From CAYVIB01 sp964451365 (GTDB lineage Bacteria; Pseudomonadota; Gammaproteobacteria; Pseudomonadales; Cellvibrionaceae), in NCBI GenBank assembly GCA_964451365.1, contig CAYVIB010000003.1, forward strand, positions 157,476-221,475: a stretch of 64,000 nucleotides of DNA, in the 5' to 3' direction. The translations under genes were made by a program, and so were the position numbers. The notes under the pieces are model-generated. The model ran no database searches, was not told where the DNA came from, and saw only the letters and a list, made by a program, of their open reading frames with translations. Positions 51,067-61,000 of the stretch are shown piece by piece; the stretch's first letter is position 1, and every line of letters starts with the position of its first letter.

Positions 51067-51498
51067 TCAAGCCGCGCTGCTTTTAATTCCCCGCTCGGCT
51101 TCGGCAGCTTCCCGTTCCTGGTGATGTCGCCATATGTCGCCGATGGTAATGATGCCGCACATCTGTTTGTTCTCCACGCTGTCGATCACGACCAGCCGCT
51201 GTACCTGATTCTCCCGCATGGCCTCGGCGGCGCTTTCCAGGTCGCTGTCCTTGAAACAATAAAGGATACGATTTGTCTTGATCTCGCTTACCGTGGCCTC
51301 GTCCGGATCCAGGCCTTCGGCAAGTCCGCGTACGACAATATCGCGATCCGTTACGACGCCACGCAGTTTTTCGTCCTGCGGCCCGCCGATGGGAAGGAAA
51401 CCACAATCGAGCTCCTGCATTTTAATGGCGGCCTCGCGCAGGCTCGCTGAAGGATCAATTAATTCAAAATCTTCTGTCATTACATCTTCGATTCTCAT
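51067..51498 (-). CDS. Two-CBS-domain protein
   Basis: A 143-residue protein made almost wholly of a tandem CBS pair (VMTEDFELIDPSASLREAAIKM ... VVTDRDIVVRG; ILYCFKDSDLESAAEAMRE ... GIITIGDI). CBS pairs bind adenine nucleotides and act as energy or ligand sensors. GGGTGAG precedes the ATG at 51498; the frame remains open upstream but without family similarity. No partner is evident nearby. Confidence 0.88.
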   Translation of the reverse strand: MRIEDVMTEDFELIDPSASLREAAIKMQELDCGFLPIGGPQDEKLRGVVTDRDIVVRGLAEGLDPDEATVSEIKTNRILYCFKDSDLESAAEAMRENQVQRLVVIDSVENKQMCGIITIGDIWRHHQEREAAEAERGIKSSAA

Positions 51499-52675
51499 AC
51501 CGCTCACCCTCTTAAAAGAAACCTGGTCCCTTGGTGGTACCTTCGGAATTCCCGGCAGGTTTCCCGGCCAGGAGTTTAAACCTGTTCCAGGTTTTCCTGG
51601 AATGAGTCTGACAGAGCACGGAGCATGCCATTGGTAAAGAGAGTTCAGTTTACCGGGTATTCCGGGGTTGCTTTTTCGGACCTGAATATGGCACGCAATG
51701 TGCAGTTGCAAGTTTAACAATAAAGATAGGAAACGCTGTATTAATACTAATAAATTAATTGGACGCCAGTAATTCCCACGGTGCAACGTATCCGAGCTTT
51801 ACGAAGTGAGCATGCGCTAACGGTAATTATTGGGGCGAGGTAAAAATTACAATGATCAACGCAATTCTTGCAAAGAGTGCCGTGATTCAGTGTCGTTGAA
51901 GTTACCAAAGTGACTTCAGCCGTCACAAAAATTTATGAGAGCGGGTTAACAGGCACGATGCAAATTATCAAACATGCAGCAGTACACCAAGTTATTGAAA
52001 TTCTACACCGGATCGCCCAACGATACCTTCACACAATGCCGGGGAATGAGACGGGCGATCTGGACGATCCAAGTTCACGCGACAAAATTTCCGATACTTG
52101 TCCGGTACCGGATAGCGCTCTTCAAGCGACGGACATCAGAAAATTGTTTTTAAATATCTTTACATCCAACGCGGTTGCCGGCGGGAAAGCACGATCCGAC
52201 GGAAGGTCATCTTGTGCCGGATTCGCGACGCTTTATAAAAGCGGCGCCGTTAAATATCTGTCAAATTATTTCTCTTTGGCTCTTCCCACTACTTCTTTTC
52301 CCAATATTTTTGGGCGGACGATCAGACTGACGACATTTTTTTCGCTCCAGATTAAAAGCCCTGTTATTTTGGCGGGTATTAATGCGTTGCAGGTTAAATT
52401 TTTTTGTTATATTGGTTCGAACCTCCCGGGCACTGGGTTCGTATTGAAGCCGCGGTTGAATGCGGTTAGCGTCCCATGCAAAAAGGAGGGAAGGTCTGCA
52501 AGCAAGTTTACTCCGCACATGTCAGCAGTACACATTATTCACGAAGCATTTTCGAAAAATTCGCTGTTGCCGGGCGGGCGCCTGCCTGCGTGAAAAAAGG
52601 AAAACGGTCGTGAGAAATTTGTACAACACTTGCCGGATAGGAAAAAATTCAAATCAACGGGTGGCACGGTAACGA
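51499..52675. other. 1.2-kb stretch without a confident gene
   Basis: AT-richer than its surroundings. The longest open frame runs 51910-52593 on the plus strand (GTG start, 227 codons) but has no recognised domain, no good ribosome binding site and an odd composition, so I do not call it a gene. A small GTGAC/GTCAC hairpin lies at about 51910-51926. The region could hold an sRNA, long leader sequences, or decayed DNA. Confidence 0.5.
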
Positions 52676-52681
52676 GTGGAA

Positions 52682-53239
52682 ATGGTGATCCAACAAGAAG
52701 CCGACCTAAAAAAGCGGGACGTTACCCGCGGCAGGAATATTCTGGACTACTGGCCGTTGCTTGTCCTGCTTTCGGTATCCCTGTTTGTGGCTTTCTTTCT
52801 CGCCGATCGTGGCAAAGACGGGCTGTTGATCGGAATGCACTATTACATGGGCTTCCTGTTGTGCTCTTTTGCCATGTTGAAACTGTTCAGTCCCGAATCG
52901 TTCGCACGGGAGTTCGCCTCCTACGATTTGCTGGCAAAAAAAATAAAAGCCTATGGCTACATTTATCCGGTACTCGAATTAATTCTTGGTTTAGCTTATT
53001 TTTCTTTCGCCATACCTCTGGTGGTGTACCTGGCAACCGTGGCGCTTTTTGTCTTTGGTGCCGTCGGGATTATTCAGGCACTACGGGAGAACCTGGACAT
53101 TTATAGCTCCCGAATGGGAGCTGTTTTGAAAGTGCCTTTAAGTACCGTCTCCCTGGTGGAAGATATCAGCGTGGCAGTATTGGCGATATTAATGTTTGTT
53201 ATGCGCTCTTTTTCATTTTTTATTAACCAGGCAACCTGA
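52682..53239 (+). CDS. MauE/DoxX-like redox-associated membrane protein
   Basis: A 185-residue protein with four membrane helices (about 22-42, 48-68, 100-130 and 155-178). LCSFAMLKLFSPESFAREFASYDLLAKKIKAYGYIYPVLELILGLAYF resembles the conserved core of the MauE branch of the DoxX superfamily, which includes disulfide- or quinone-linked membrane proteins. Usual thioredoxin-like partners are not seen next to it. The start is ATG at 52682, and a GTG at 52676 is an alternative. Confidence 0.7.
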   Translation: MVIQQEADLKKRDVTRGRNILDYWPLLVLLSVSLFVAFFLADRGKDGLLIGMHYYMGFLLCSFAMLKLFSPESFAREFASYDLLAKKIKAYGYIYPVLELILGLAYFSFAIPLVVYLATVALFVFGAVGIIQALRENLDIYSSRMGAVLKVPLSTVSLVEDISVAVLAILMFVMRSFSFFINQAT

Positions 53240-53481
53240 TACAAGGAGGAGCAAAAATGGCAGACTAGAAACGCGGATCCCGACCCTGGTGAGAACATGA
53301 GCCGGCTTCTTTTTTGCAGGCTGAACATGCTCCCCAGAGCATATGTAACCGGGCTGTTAGCAGAAGCGTTGCACTTAAACGGTTAACTTGAGAGATTGGT
53401 GAAAAATGTCAATGTGAAATAGTTGCCCTTGCAATAAAAACCCATTGACAGAGCAGTAAAGCAGGATCCTCTGCCCCGAGC

Positions 53482-53510
53482 TTGACAGTACGTTTAAATA
53501 TTTATGTATA
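53482..53510 (+). promoter_or_regulatory. Candidate promoter of the cold-shock gene
   Basis: TTGACA (53482-53487) is a perfect -35 box; TGTATA 17 bases later is a poor -10. If used, it would give a leader of about 110 bases before the csp ATG, in line with the long structured leaders of cold-shock messages. The 389 bases between the MauE-like gene and csp otherwise contain only a three-codon frame after a strong AGGAGG (53244-53269). Confidence 0.35.
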
Positions 53511-53628
53511 CCTTTGGATGTTTGCAGTTGTACCTCGTCCTGTTTTTCATAAGTAATAGCAACACTTCCAGCCAAACCGCCTTTTTCACACAGGCTTTAA
53601 TTACTCTTGTTAAATTAGGAATATGACT

Positions 53629-53835
53629 ATGTCTACAACTACCGGTACAGTTAAGTGGTTTAACGAATCTAAAGGTTTCGGTTTTATCGAGCAGGATTCC
53701 GGTCCTGATGTTTTCGCTCACTACAGTGCTATCGTCGGCACGGGTTTTAAAACCCTGGCCGAAGGGCAAAAAGTGCAGTTTACCGTGACCAAAGGCCAGA
53801 AAGGCCCGCAAGCGGAAAATATTGTTGCGTTGTAA
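53629..53835 (+). CDS. CspA-family cold shock protein
   Basis: A 68-residue single cold-shock domain. RNP1 is KGFGFI and RNP2 DVFAHY, the nucleic-acid-binding motifs; WFNESKGFGFIEQD opens the fold. It binds single-stranded RNA/DNA and melts structure at low temperature. Of two in-frame ATGs (53623, 53629) the second is better spaced from TAGGAA. The convergent neighbour is an RNA helicase, a functionally fitting pair. Confidence 0.95.
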   Translation: MSTTTGTVKWFNESKGFGFIEQDSGPDVFAHYSAIVGTGFKTLAEGQKVQFTVTKGQKGPQAENIVAL

Positions 53836-53921
53836 CAACGCCTGGTAACAACGCTTTTTGCAGGGCGTTTCTCTCCTCACACGGTTTTACCTGGCGATAG
53901 CCTTGGGGTTAAATTGAAATG

Positions 53922-53956
53922 AAAAAGGCAGGGCCGGAAGGCTGCTGCCTTTTTTG
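53922..53956. terminator. Bidirectional terminator between csp and the RNA helicase gene
   Basis: AAAAAGGCAG pairs with CTGCCTTTTT in a 10-bp stem around a 13-base loop, with A-runs on one side and T-runs on the other. It can end both the csp transcript (plus) and the helicase transcript (minus), whose stop is 24 bases away. Confidence 0.9.
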
Positions 53957-53979
53957 TTGCCTGTCGAAGCCTGTAGCAG

Positions 53980-55248
53980 TTATCCCCGCATCAAGCTGAA
54001 ACCGTTCGTGCCTTTACGCGCACTGGTTATTGTTTTGTTACCGGGTTTTCTCCCGCGCGGGCGTTTACCGCTTTTGTTTTTGGGGGGTGGGTTGAGGCGG
54101 GATTCCGGTACCTCGTGAACAGGCTCAAAGCCGTCTATTGTCCTGCGCGTTAAAACCTGTTTGATCAAACGCTCGATATCGGAAAGCTGTTTAAATTCAT
54201 CGGCCGATACCAGTGACACGGCCTGTCCGTTTGCGCCGGCGCGACCGGTCCGGCCAATGCGGTGCACGTAATCTTCCGCTACATTGGGCAAATCAAAATT
54301 AACCACTTGTGGAAGTTGGTCGATATCCAATCCCCTTGCCGCAATATCTGTAGCCACCAATACGCTGACTGATCCTTTTTTAAAATCGGCCAAAGCCCGG
54401 ATTCTTGCCCCCTGGCTTTTATTGCCGTGAATGGCCGCCGCTTTGATGCGCGCGTTTTCCAGGTGGCGGGCCAATCTGTTGGCGCCGTGCTTGGTTTTGG
54501 TAAATACCAGAACCTGGCTCCACTGGTTTTCGCGAATCAATTGCGTTAACAGGGCTGGCTTCTGTTTTTTGTCCACCGGATACACCCATTGTTTTACCGT
54601 GGTGGCGGTGGTATTGCGCGGATTCACCGAAACTTCAACGGGATCGTTGACAAGGCCTTTCGCGAGTTTTCGAATATCGTCGGAAAAGGTGGCGGAAAAC
54701 ATCAGGTTTTGCCGCTGCGTCGGCAGTAGGGCCAGAATTTTGCGGATATCGTGAATAAAGCCCATGTCTAACATGCGATCGGCTTCATCCAGTACCAACA
54801 CTTCAAGCTGGTCGAACTTCACCGCGTTCTGGTTGTGAAGATCCATCAGGCGGCCGGGTGTCGCCACCAGGATATCCACGCCCGGGCGCAGTCGCATCAT
54901 CTGTGGGTTGATTTTGACTCCGCCAAACACAACGGTTGAGCGCAGGGGCAGGTGTTTGCCATAGGTTGTTACGCTCTCGCCCACCTGGGCTGCAAGCTCC
55001 CGGGTGGGTGTCAGTATCAGGGCGCGAACATGGTTGGCGCGAGGTCGCGGTCCTTTTGTGAGGTTTTCCAGAACGGGCAAAGTAAAGCCGGCGGTTTTGC
55101 CGGTGCCTGTCTGGGCCGCGCCCATGACATCGCGGCCCGCCAGAATAGCGGGGATCGCCTGGGCCTGAATGGGAGAAGGATTTTTGTAGCCCTGGTCGGC
55201 TACGGCTTTAAGTATCGGAGCGGAAAGCCCCAGGGAAATAAAACTCAT
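53980..55248 (-). CDS. rhlE: DEAD-box RNA helicase, RhlE-like
   Basis: A 422-residue helicase. It has the Q motif GYKNPSPIQAQAIP, AQTGTGKT (I), PTRELAAQ (Ia), VATPGRLMDL (Ib), VLDEADRMLDMGF (II), FSATFS (III), VATDIAARGLDID (V) and HRIGRTGRAG (VI). The C-terminal ~60 residues are basic and low-complexity (PPPKNKSGKRPRGRKPGNK), typical of RhlE-type tails that bind RNA. The start ATG at 55248 matches the MSFISLGLS family N-terminus. Confidence 0.9.
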   Translation of the reverse strand: MSFISLGLSAPILKAVADQGYKNPSPIQAQAIPAILAGRDVMGAAQTGTGKTAGFTLPVLENLTKGPRPRANHVRALILTPTRELAAQVGESVTTYGKHLPLRSTVVFGGVKINPQMMRLRPGVDILVATPGRLMDLHNQNAVKFDQLEVLVLDEADRMLDMGFIHDIRKILALLPTQRQNLMFSATFSDDIRKLAKGLVNDPVEVSVNPRNTTATTVKQWVYPVDKKQKPALLTQLIRENQWSQVLVFTKTKHGANRLARHLENARIKAAAIHGNKSQGARIRALADFKKGSVSVLVATDIAARGLDIDQLPQVVNFDLPNVAEDYVHRIGRTGRAGANGQAVSLVSADEFKQLSDIERLIKQVLTRRTIDGFEPVHEVPESRLNPPPKNKSGKRPRGRKPGNKTITSARKGTNGFSLMRG

Positions 55249-55436
55249 GAAGGTGATAACTGCCAAAAAACGAGGAGCCAGTCCAACTGGCGGGCGTGCA
55301 GCTTACAGGAAAACCCTGCCAGGTGCTAATGTTTTATCCAACGGGGACGTGTGACCATGGAAATGGGGAAAAGTTATCGTCGAATTTAATTCAATGTGGA
55401 TTTAATATTGTGTTCGCCCCACATGGGTATGCATGT

Positions 55437-56699
55437 TTAATCCAGCAGCTTGCTGTCGAGCGTTTTGCACTCCCTGTCAATGAGTTCCCGGCATTCTTCC
55501 CGTAAATCCTCCAGTGAAACATGGCGCACGTCGATAAGCTCCCGGGTCAGGTCATCAAGGGACTTTTTGTCGTTGCTCTCTTTGCGTATCTCTTTATCCA
55601 GTTCATCGAACAGGACGGTAGCCCGGGCAGTAGTCGGGCCGGTGGAGGACTTTTTTCTCAAGGTTCTGACATCCTCGCCCCAGTCGGCCAGGGAACGGAT
55701 AATTTTTTCCCGCCGCTCGGGCGTGATACCACCGGCGCGATACAGTAATTCAAAGGAATAAAACTCGGCGATGCCCTCTGCAATCCAGTCGTCGTTGTCG
55801 TCCCCCTGAATACGGGTGAAGGAGTGAACCAACTCGTGGACAAAGGAGCTGGTGCCGTTGCCGCTTACCAGCGGTCTCTCCGAGTGAAGGAACAGGGAAT
55901 TGGGGCCGGAAAGGCCGCCGCGCCACATCGGGTCGCTACCGCCGACAATTAAAAATTTGGGTGGGGTGGGGCCGAAGGCCTCTTCCATCTCCGGCCAGAT
56001 CATACCCAAAAACACCAACCCTTCGATGCGATGAAGGCCTTCCGCGCCCATCGGAGCGCTGATTGATACCCGGGTGCTGCCCAACTGGTCGCGCCGGGTT
56101 CCCAGTTTGCCGGCAATCATCCAGCCGGTCGGGCGATCGAATTTTCGCTCCGGGTTGTCAACAATAAATTCGGGGCGGTTTTTATCCCCCTTCTGCCGGC
56201 TTTTGTCCCGCTCCCAACCCGTGTTGACGCGCCAGCCCGAGGGCAGGTCGAACACCAGCCTTGCATATGATTTGGCTCCTTTTTTGGCTGTGACTCTCGC
56301 CGCGGGAATAATGTCGTCACCGCGAAAGATGGCCCAATCCCCGGTCATCAACGCATCGTAGGTTTTGTTTTCGCGCTGGTGCGATAACTTCGCCTCCAGG
56401 CTGAAGCGGGCTTTTTTCGCCGGGGGAGTCCAGATGGCGCGGTTGTCTTTAATTTTTAATTTTCCGTTGGCCTCGACTTTGTTGTGAATGCCCGGCTTGA
56501 TCCGGAAATCCAGTTCTGACAGTAGTCTTGCATCGGGGATTTCAATGGAAACCCGGGCAATATCCTTTTTGGGTACCAGTTCGACGTGATAGGTCAGGTC
56601 ATATACCGTTTCCTCGCCCCCGTTGCCGTTATCGGCAGACAAGGGAAGGGCCTGCGCCAGTAACAAAAAACCTGTGCCGATGAGGAGTTTTTTTAACAT
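55437..56699 (-). CDS. Secreted gluzincin-type zinc metallopeptidase-like protein
   Basis: A 420-residue precursor with a signal peptide (LKKLLIGTGFLLLAQALPLSA, cleavage near residue 22). The zinc motif H-E-L-V-H lies in SFVHELVHSFTRIQ, and 18-20 residues later WIAEGIAEFYSFEL supplies the third ligand, giving the HExxH...E layout of M1/M61-like peptidases. The N-terminal ~200 residues are beta-rich. The C-terminus is charged and helical (about 350-420). Substrate and exact family unknown. AAGG precedes the ATG at 56699. Confidence 0.75.
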   Translation of the reverse strand: MLKKLLIGTGFLLLAQALPLSADNGNGGEETVYDLTYHVELVPKKDIARVSIEIPDARLLSELDFRIKPGIHNKVEANGKLKIKDNRAIWTPPAKKARFSLEAKLSHQRENKTYDALMTGDWAIFRGDDIIPAARVTAKKGAKSYARLVFDLPSGWRVNTGWERDKSRQKGDKNRPEFIVDNPERKFDRPTGWMIAGKLGTRRDQLGSTRVSISAPMGAEGLHRIEGLVFLGMIWPEMEEAFGPTPPKFLIVGGSDPMWRGGLSGPNSLFLHSERPLVSGNGTSSFVHELVHSFTRIQGDDNDDWIAEGIAEFYSFELLYRAGGITPERREKIIRSLADWGEDVRTLRKKSSTGPTTARATVLFDELDKEIRKESNDKKSLDDLTRELIDVRHVSLEDLREECRELIDRECKTLDSKLLD

Positions 56700-56901
56700 T
56701 GACCTTGCTGCGCTGATCGTTTTAGTCATGGATTGGCTGGATTCGAAGTCGGCGGAAAATTTTTGTGCCGGAACATTGATGTATTCTGGAATTACCGGCG
56801 GCTGGCATTTTAGCCTTTTTATAGACTGCGCCGAAAGTCGCAAAGTTCACATTACCCGAACCCCGGGGGATACTTAGTTGTCCAATACAGCGGTTGTCTA
56901 A

Positions 56902-56949
56902 ATATTTACCAGCCCAGATATTTACCAGTCCAGATATTTACCAATGCTC
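56902..56949. repeat. 16-bp tandem repeat, about 2.6 units
   Basis: ATATTTACCAGYCCAG occurs twice in direct succession (56902-56917, 56918-56933), followed by a partial third unit ATATTTACCA. It ends about 24 bases before the start of the next gene and so lies in its promoter or leader. It may be a set of regulator sites or simple slippage. Confidence 0.7.
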
Positions 56950-56972
56950 AGGGGAATATCAAGGAGAGACAC

Positions 56973-57683
56973 TTGGAAAGAGTATTGATAGGCTTGCTTA
57001 TTGCCGGCAGTTCTTATGCCGGATATTGCTTTGCCGAAGTGGATTACAAAAATATGGTGCGAAATAGTATCGAGACGGTGGATGCCAACAGGGATGCATG
57101 GGCATATCGCATGGAATTGACGGATTCTGAATCCACCCGTGTAATCGAGCACAATCCCTCCCTGGAGCCCTCCAGGCGCTGGCAATTGGTTTCAATTGAC
57201 GGCCAGCCCCCGACGGAACAGCAACTGGAAGAGCATCGGGAGCGCTGGGTGCAAGACGATGCCGACAGCGTAGGACAGGAAATGCGCAAGGAATATTCCC
57301 TCGGTGAAATTGTCGACCTGGACTCTCTTGCTTTGCGGAGCGAAACCCGGGATCACTATGTCATTTCCTTTCAACCCACCATTAAAGACCTAAAGGACGA
57401 AACCCGGAAGCTGGAAGGAAAACTATTTATTGATAAGGAAACGGAAAAACTTGATTTTTTGAGTATTACCAACAAAGGTAGCCTTTCCCCTGCCTTTTCC
57501 GTGTCCATTGACGATTTCAACTTGTTTTTTTCCTTTGCCGTTGTGGAAGATACGTTATTTCCACGGGAAGTAAAAACCGATATCGAGGGAACGGCACTGT
57601 TTTTTAAAAATTTTGAGCGGCACAGTTCGCAGGAGTACAGTGATTTCCGGTTTGTTGGAGATCGGCGGGTAACGGCTAATTAA
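56973..57683 (+). CDS. Secreted hypothetical protein
   Basis: A 236-residue protein with a short signal peptide (ERVLIGLLIAGSSYAGYCFA, cleavage after about residue 21). The rest is acidic and soluble, with no recognised domain. WQLVSIDGQPPTEQQLEEHRERW near residue 70 resembles a conserved segment in uncharacterised secreted proteins of marine gammaproteobacteria. The start is a TTG at 56973 with a strong AAGGAGA seven bases before; there is no better ATG. It probably works in the periplasm; function unknown. Confidence 0.7.
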   Translation: MERVLIGLLIAGSSYAGYCFAEVDYKNMVRNSIETVDANRDAWAYRMELTDSESTRVIEHNPSLEPSRRWQLVSIDGQPPTEQQLEEHRERWVQDDADSVGQEMRKEYSLGEIVDLDSLALRSETRDHYVISFQPTIKDLKDETRKLEGKLFIDKETEKLDFLSITNKGSLSPAFSVSIDDFNLFFSFAVVEDTLFPREVKTDIEGTALFFKNFERHSSQEYSDFRFVGDRRVTAN

Positions 57684-57754
57684 TGCATCTGTAATTGAAA
57701 GGTAAAACTCATAATAAAACCAGAATGTGGTCAGCGCTTCTGCCTTTTTTGCTA

Positions 57755-58012
57755 GAACCTATCTCAAAACTGTGCCGAAGTTTTTGTGATAGCAGCTTGC
57801 AGAATCCCACTTCGACCGTCGTTTGTCATCGGGGGGAAAGGCTTCAAAACCGCATAAATACGTCCCTGTAGCTCCGACGCGCATGGAAGCGCTAATGCCG
57901 CGATGGCGGGATGCCATAGAGTGGCCTCACTTCTTCCCTGAATTGAGGGTTTTGAAATCTTCCCCCGAGGACAAACTCGCAATGTGCAATGCTGCAATTT
58001 TGAGATAGGTTC
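57755..58012. mobile_element. 258-bp foldback/MITE-like element
   Basis: Its ends are perfect 15-bp inverted repeats, GAACCTATCTCAAAA and its complement TTTTGAGATAGGTTC. A second, imperfect pair inside (around GTTTGTC-x-TCGGGGG-x-GCTTCAAAACC and its complement) lets most of the element fold back on itself. It encodes no protein. The ends resemble insertion-sequence termini, so it may be mobilised in trans by a transposase elsewhere. It ends 9 bases beyond the dnaE2 stop. A clear target duplication was not found. Confidence 0.78.
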
Positions 58013-58021
58013 CACTAATAC

Positions 58022-61000
58022 TTAATGAAAATCCCGTGATTTTAAATTGAAATTCTGCAACTTGTCTGAAAAATCATAAAGCCGTTTGGCAATAATGTGA
58101 ATTACCGAGTCCTTGGTTTCCAGTCGGCCTTTTACCATTAACAATTGGCTGGTCAACAATTCCTGCCGAAACATTTCCTGGGTGGCTCTCCATACAATCA
58201 CATTGATATTGCCCGTTTCGTCTTCCAATGTAACGAATATGGTTCCGTTGGCCGTTCCCGGGCGCTGGCGGCCGGTAACCAATCCTGCCACCTGGACAAA
58301 CCGTTTATTTCCCCATTCCGGGAGTCGACTTTGTTTTATACAGTGGTTAAAAGGGTATTCATTGCGCAACAGCGCCATGGGATGCGCACGCAACGTCAGC
58401 CCCGTCATCTGATAATCCGTTGTGACATCCTTTTGAATACCGGGTGCGCGGGTAGTCAGCCGGGCATTATCGAACAGTGTGTCCTTTAGCAGTTCGCTTT
58501 GCGGGCTGACCGCCGCCGCTTGCCAGCGGGACTGGTGGCGATTGCCGCTGATAGCGTGCAGCGCGTCGGCCGAGGCGAGCACCTGTAAATCCGTGCTGGA
58601 GAGGCCCACCCGCCAGGCCAGGTCGTCCAGCGAGGTAAAGGGCCGCCCCTGCCGCGCCTGTGCAATAATTTCGGCCTTACTGGTATCCAGCGATTTAATT
58701 TGGGAAAAACCCAGACGTATTCCCCACACCGGTTTGCCTTCATCGGTACCAATTTTTTCCAGCTTGTTTTCGTACTCGCTGATATTGATATCCAGCGGCA
58801 GAATTTTAATGTTGTGTCGCCGGGCATCCTGAATCAGTTGCGAGGGGGAATAAAACCCCATCGGCTGGCTGTTGAGCAGCGAACAATAAAATGCGGCTGG
58901 ATGGTGGTATTTAAGCCAGGAGGAGGCATAGCACAATAGCGCGAAACTGGCCGAGTGGGACTCGGGAAAACCATATCCGCCGAAACCTTTGATCTGTTCA
59001 AACAGGCGGTGGGCAAAGTCCGGCGAATAGCGGTTTTTCAGCATGCCCTGGATAAACTTATTTTCAAACTGAAGCAGATTGCCATTTTTACCCCAGGTTG
59101 CCATGGCGCGCCGCAATTGATCCGCTTCGCCACCGCTGAAGCCAGCGGCCACCATGGCCAGTCGAATGGCCTGTTCCTGGAAAATCGGCACGCCCAGGGT
59201 GGGTTCTAAAACACTTTCAATATCCGGACTTTCGTAAGTTATCTTATCAATTTTGTCTCGCCGCCTTAAATAAGGGTGAACCATATCACCCTGAATCGGT
59301 CCGGGGCGAACAATAGCGATTTCAATCACCAGGTCGTAAAATTTTTTTGGTTTCAGGCGCGGCAGCATGGACATTTGCGCGCGCGATTCCACCTGAAAAA
59401 CACCAATGCTGTCGCCTCGACTCAGCATTTTATAAGTAGCTTCATCCTCTCGCGGAATATCCTCCAGTTCCTTGATCGCAGGTTCATATTGGTGTACGTA
59501 TTCCAGCGCCTTGCGCAGTGCGGTGAGCATGCCCAGTGACAATATATCCACTTTCAGCAGGCCCATGTCTTCCAGGTCCTCCTTGTCCCACTGGATAACC
59601 GTGCGGTTTGGCATGCTGGCGTTTTCCAGTGGCACCAGTTCGCTGATCTTGTCCTGGGTAATCACAAAGCCGCCCACGTGTTGGGAGAGGTGCCGGGGAA
59701 AGCCGAGAATCTGTTGCACCAGTTCGAAAAACATCCGCAATAATTGTTGTTGCGGTTGCAGTCCAACGGCTTCGATGCGTTGGGCCAGATCACCGGTGCG
59801 GTCCCACCAGGCCAGGGATTTGGCCATATAATCAATTAACGAAGGCTCCAGGCCGAGCGCCTTGCCCACATCGCGGACGGCACTGCGCGAGCGGTAGGTA
59901 ATTACCGTGGCGGCGAGGGCGGCGCGCTGGCGGGTGTATTTTCCGTAAATATACTGGATTACGTCTTCCCGGCGTTCGTGTTCAAAATCCACGTCGATAT
60001 CCGGCGGTTCATCGCGTTCCTTGGAAATAAAACGCTCGAACAGCACGTTGATTTGCCCCGGCCGGATTTCGGTAATACGCAGGCAGTAGCACACCACGGA
60101 ATTGGCCGCCGAGCCGCGCCCCTGGCACAGAATATCTTTGCTTCTGGCGAATTTGACGATGTCGTGTACTGTTAAAAAATAAAATTCGTAGTTCTTTTCC
60201 TCGATCAGTTGCAGTTCCTTTTCCAGCAAAGCCCGCACATCCCCTGGCGTGCCTTCTGGCCAGCGTTCCCTTTCGCCTTTTTTTACCAGGTGACGCAAAT
60301 AGTCAATGGGCGTGAATTTCTCCGGCACCAGTTCCAAAGGGTATTGGTAGCGTAGCTCTCTCATCGAAAAGGTGCATTGTTCGGCAAAAGCCGCAGTCTG
60401 GGCAATTAACTCCGGCGCATAGAGATCGCAAATGTCCTCCAGCGGCTTTAAACAGGCTTCCGCGTTACTTTGCAAAAGGGTGCCAAGCTTGTTTACCGAG
60501 GTGTTTTGACCGATGGCGGTAAGTACATCGTGCAGCGGTTTGCGCTCCCTGTCGTGCATCAGCACCCGGGGGCAGGCGAGGAGGGGAATATTGTATTGGT
60601 TACCCAACTGTTGCCAGTGTCGGAACTGTTGTTGCTCGCCGCCAGCTAACTGATGATTGATGCCAATCCATAAGCGGTTTTTGAAAGCCAGTGACAGCTC
60701 CTTGCCGATGGCTTCCGCGTTTTCCAGACCCGGTTCCGCCAGCCAGATAACCAGGCAGGTTTGCAGGCGAAAGCGCAGGTCCTCCATATGCGCTTCGTAT
60801 TCTCCTTTGGGCATGCGGCGCCGGGCGAGGGTGATAAAACCGGACAGTTCCGCGTAAGCGCGCCGGTGCGGCGCTATAACCGCCAGTTTGCAACCCCTGG
60901 ACAAAGTAAACGTGCTGCCGATAATCAGCTTGAAATTTTCTTCCTCGAATTTTTTCGCGGCGGTATATGCTTTTACCACACCGGTAAGGGAACATTCATC

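Noticed and set aside
51910..52593. 227-codon plus-strand frame as a gene
   Set aside because: No ribosome binding site, domain or plausible context; kept only as a noted region.
56902..56949. CRISPR-like repeats
   Set aside because: The 16-bp units are directly tandem with no spacers, and no cas genes are present.
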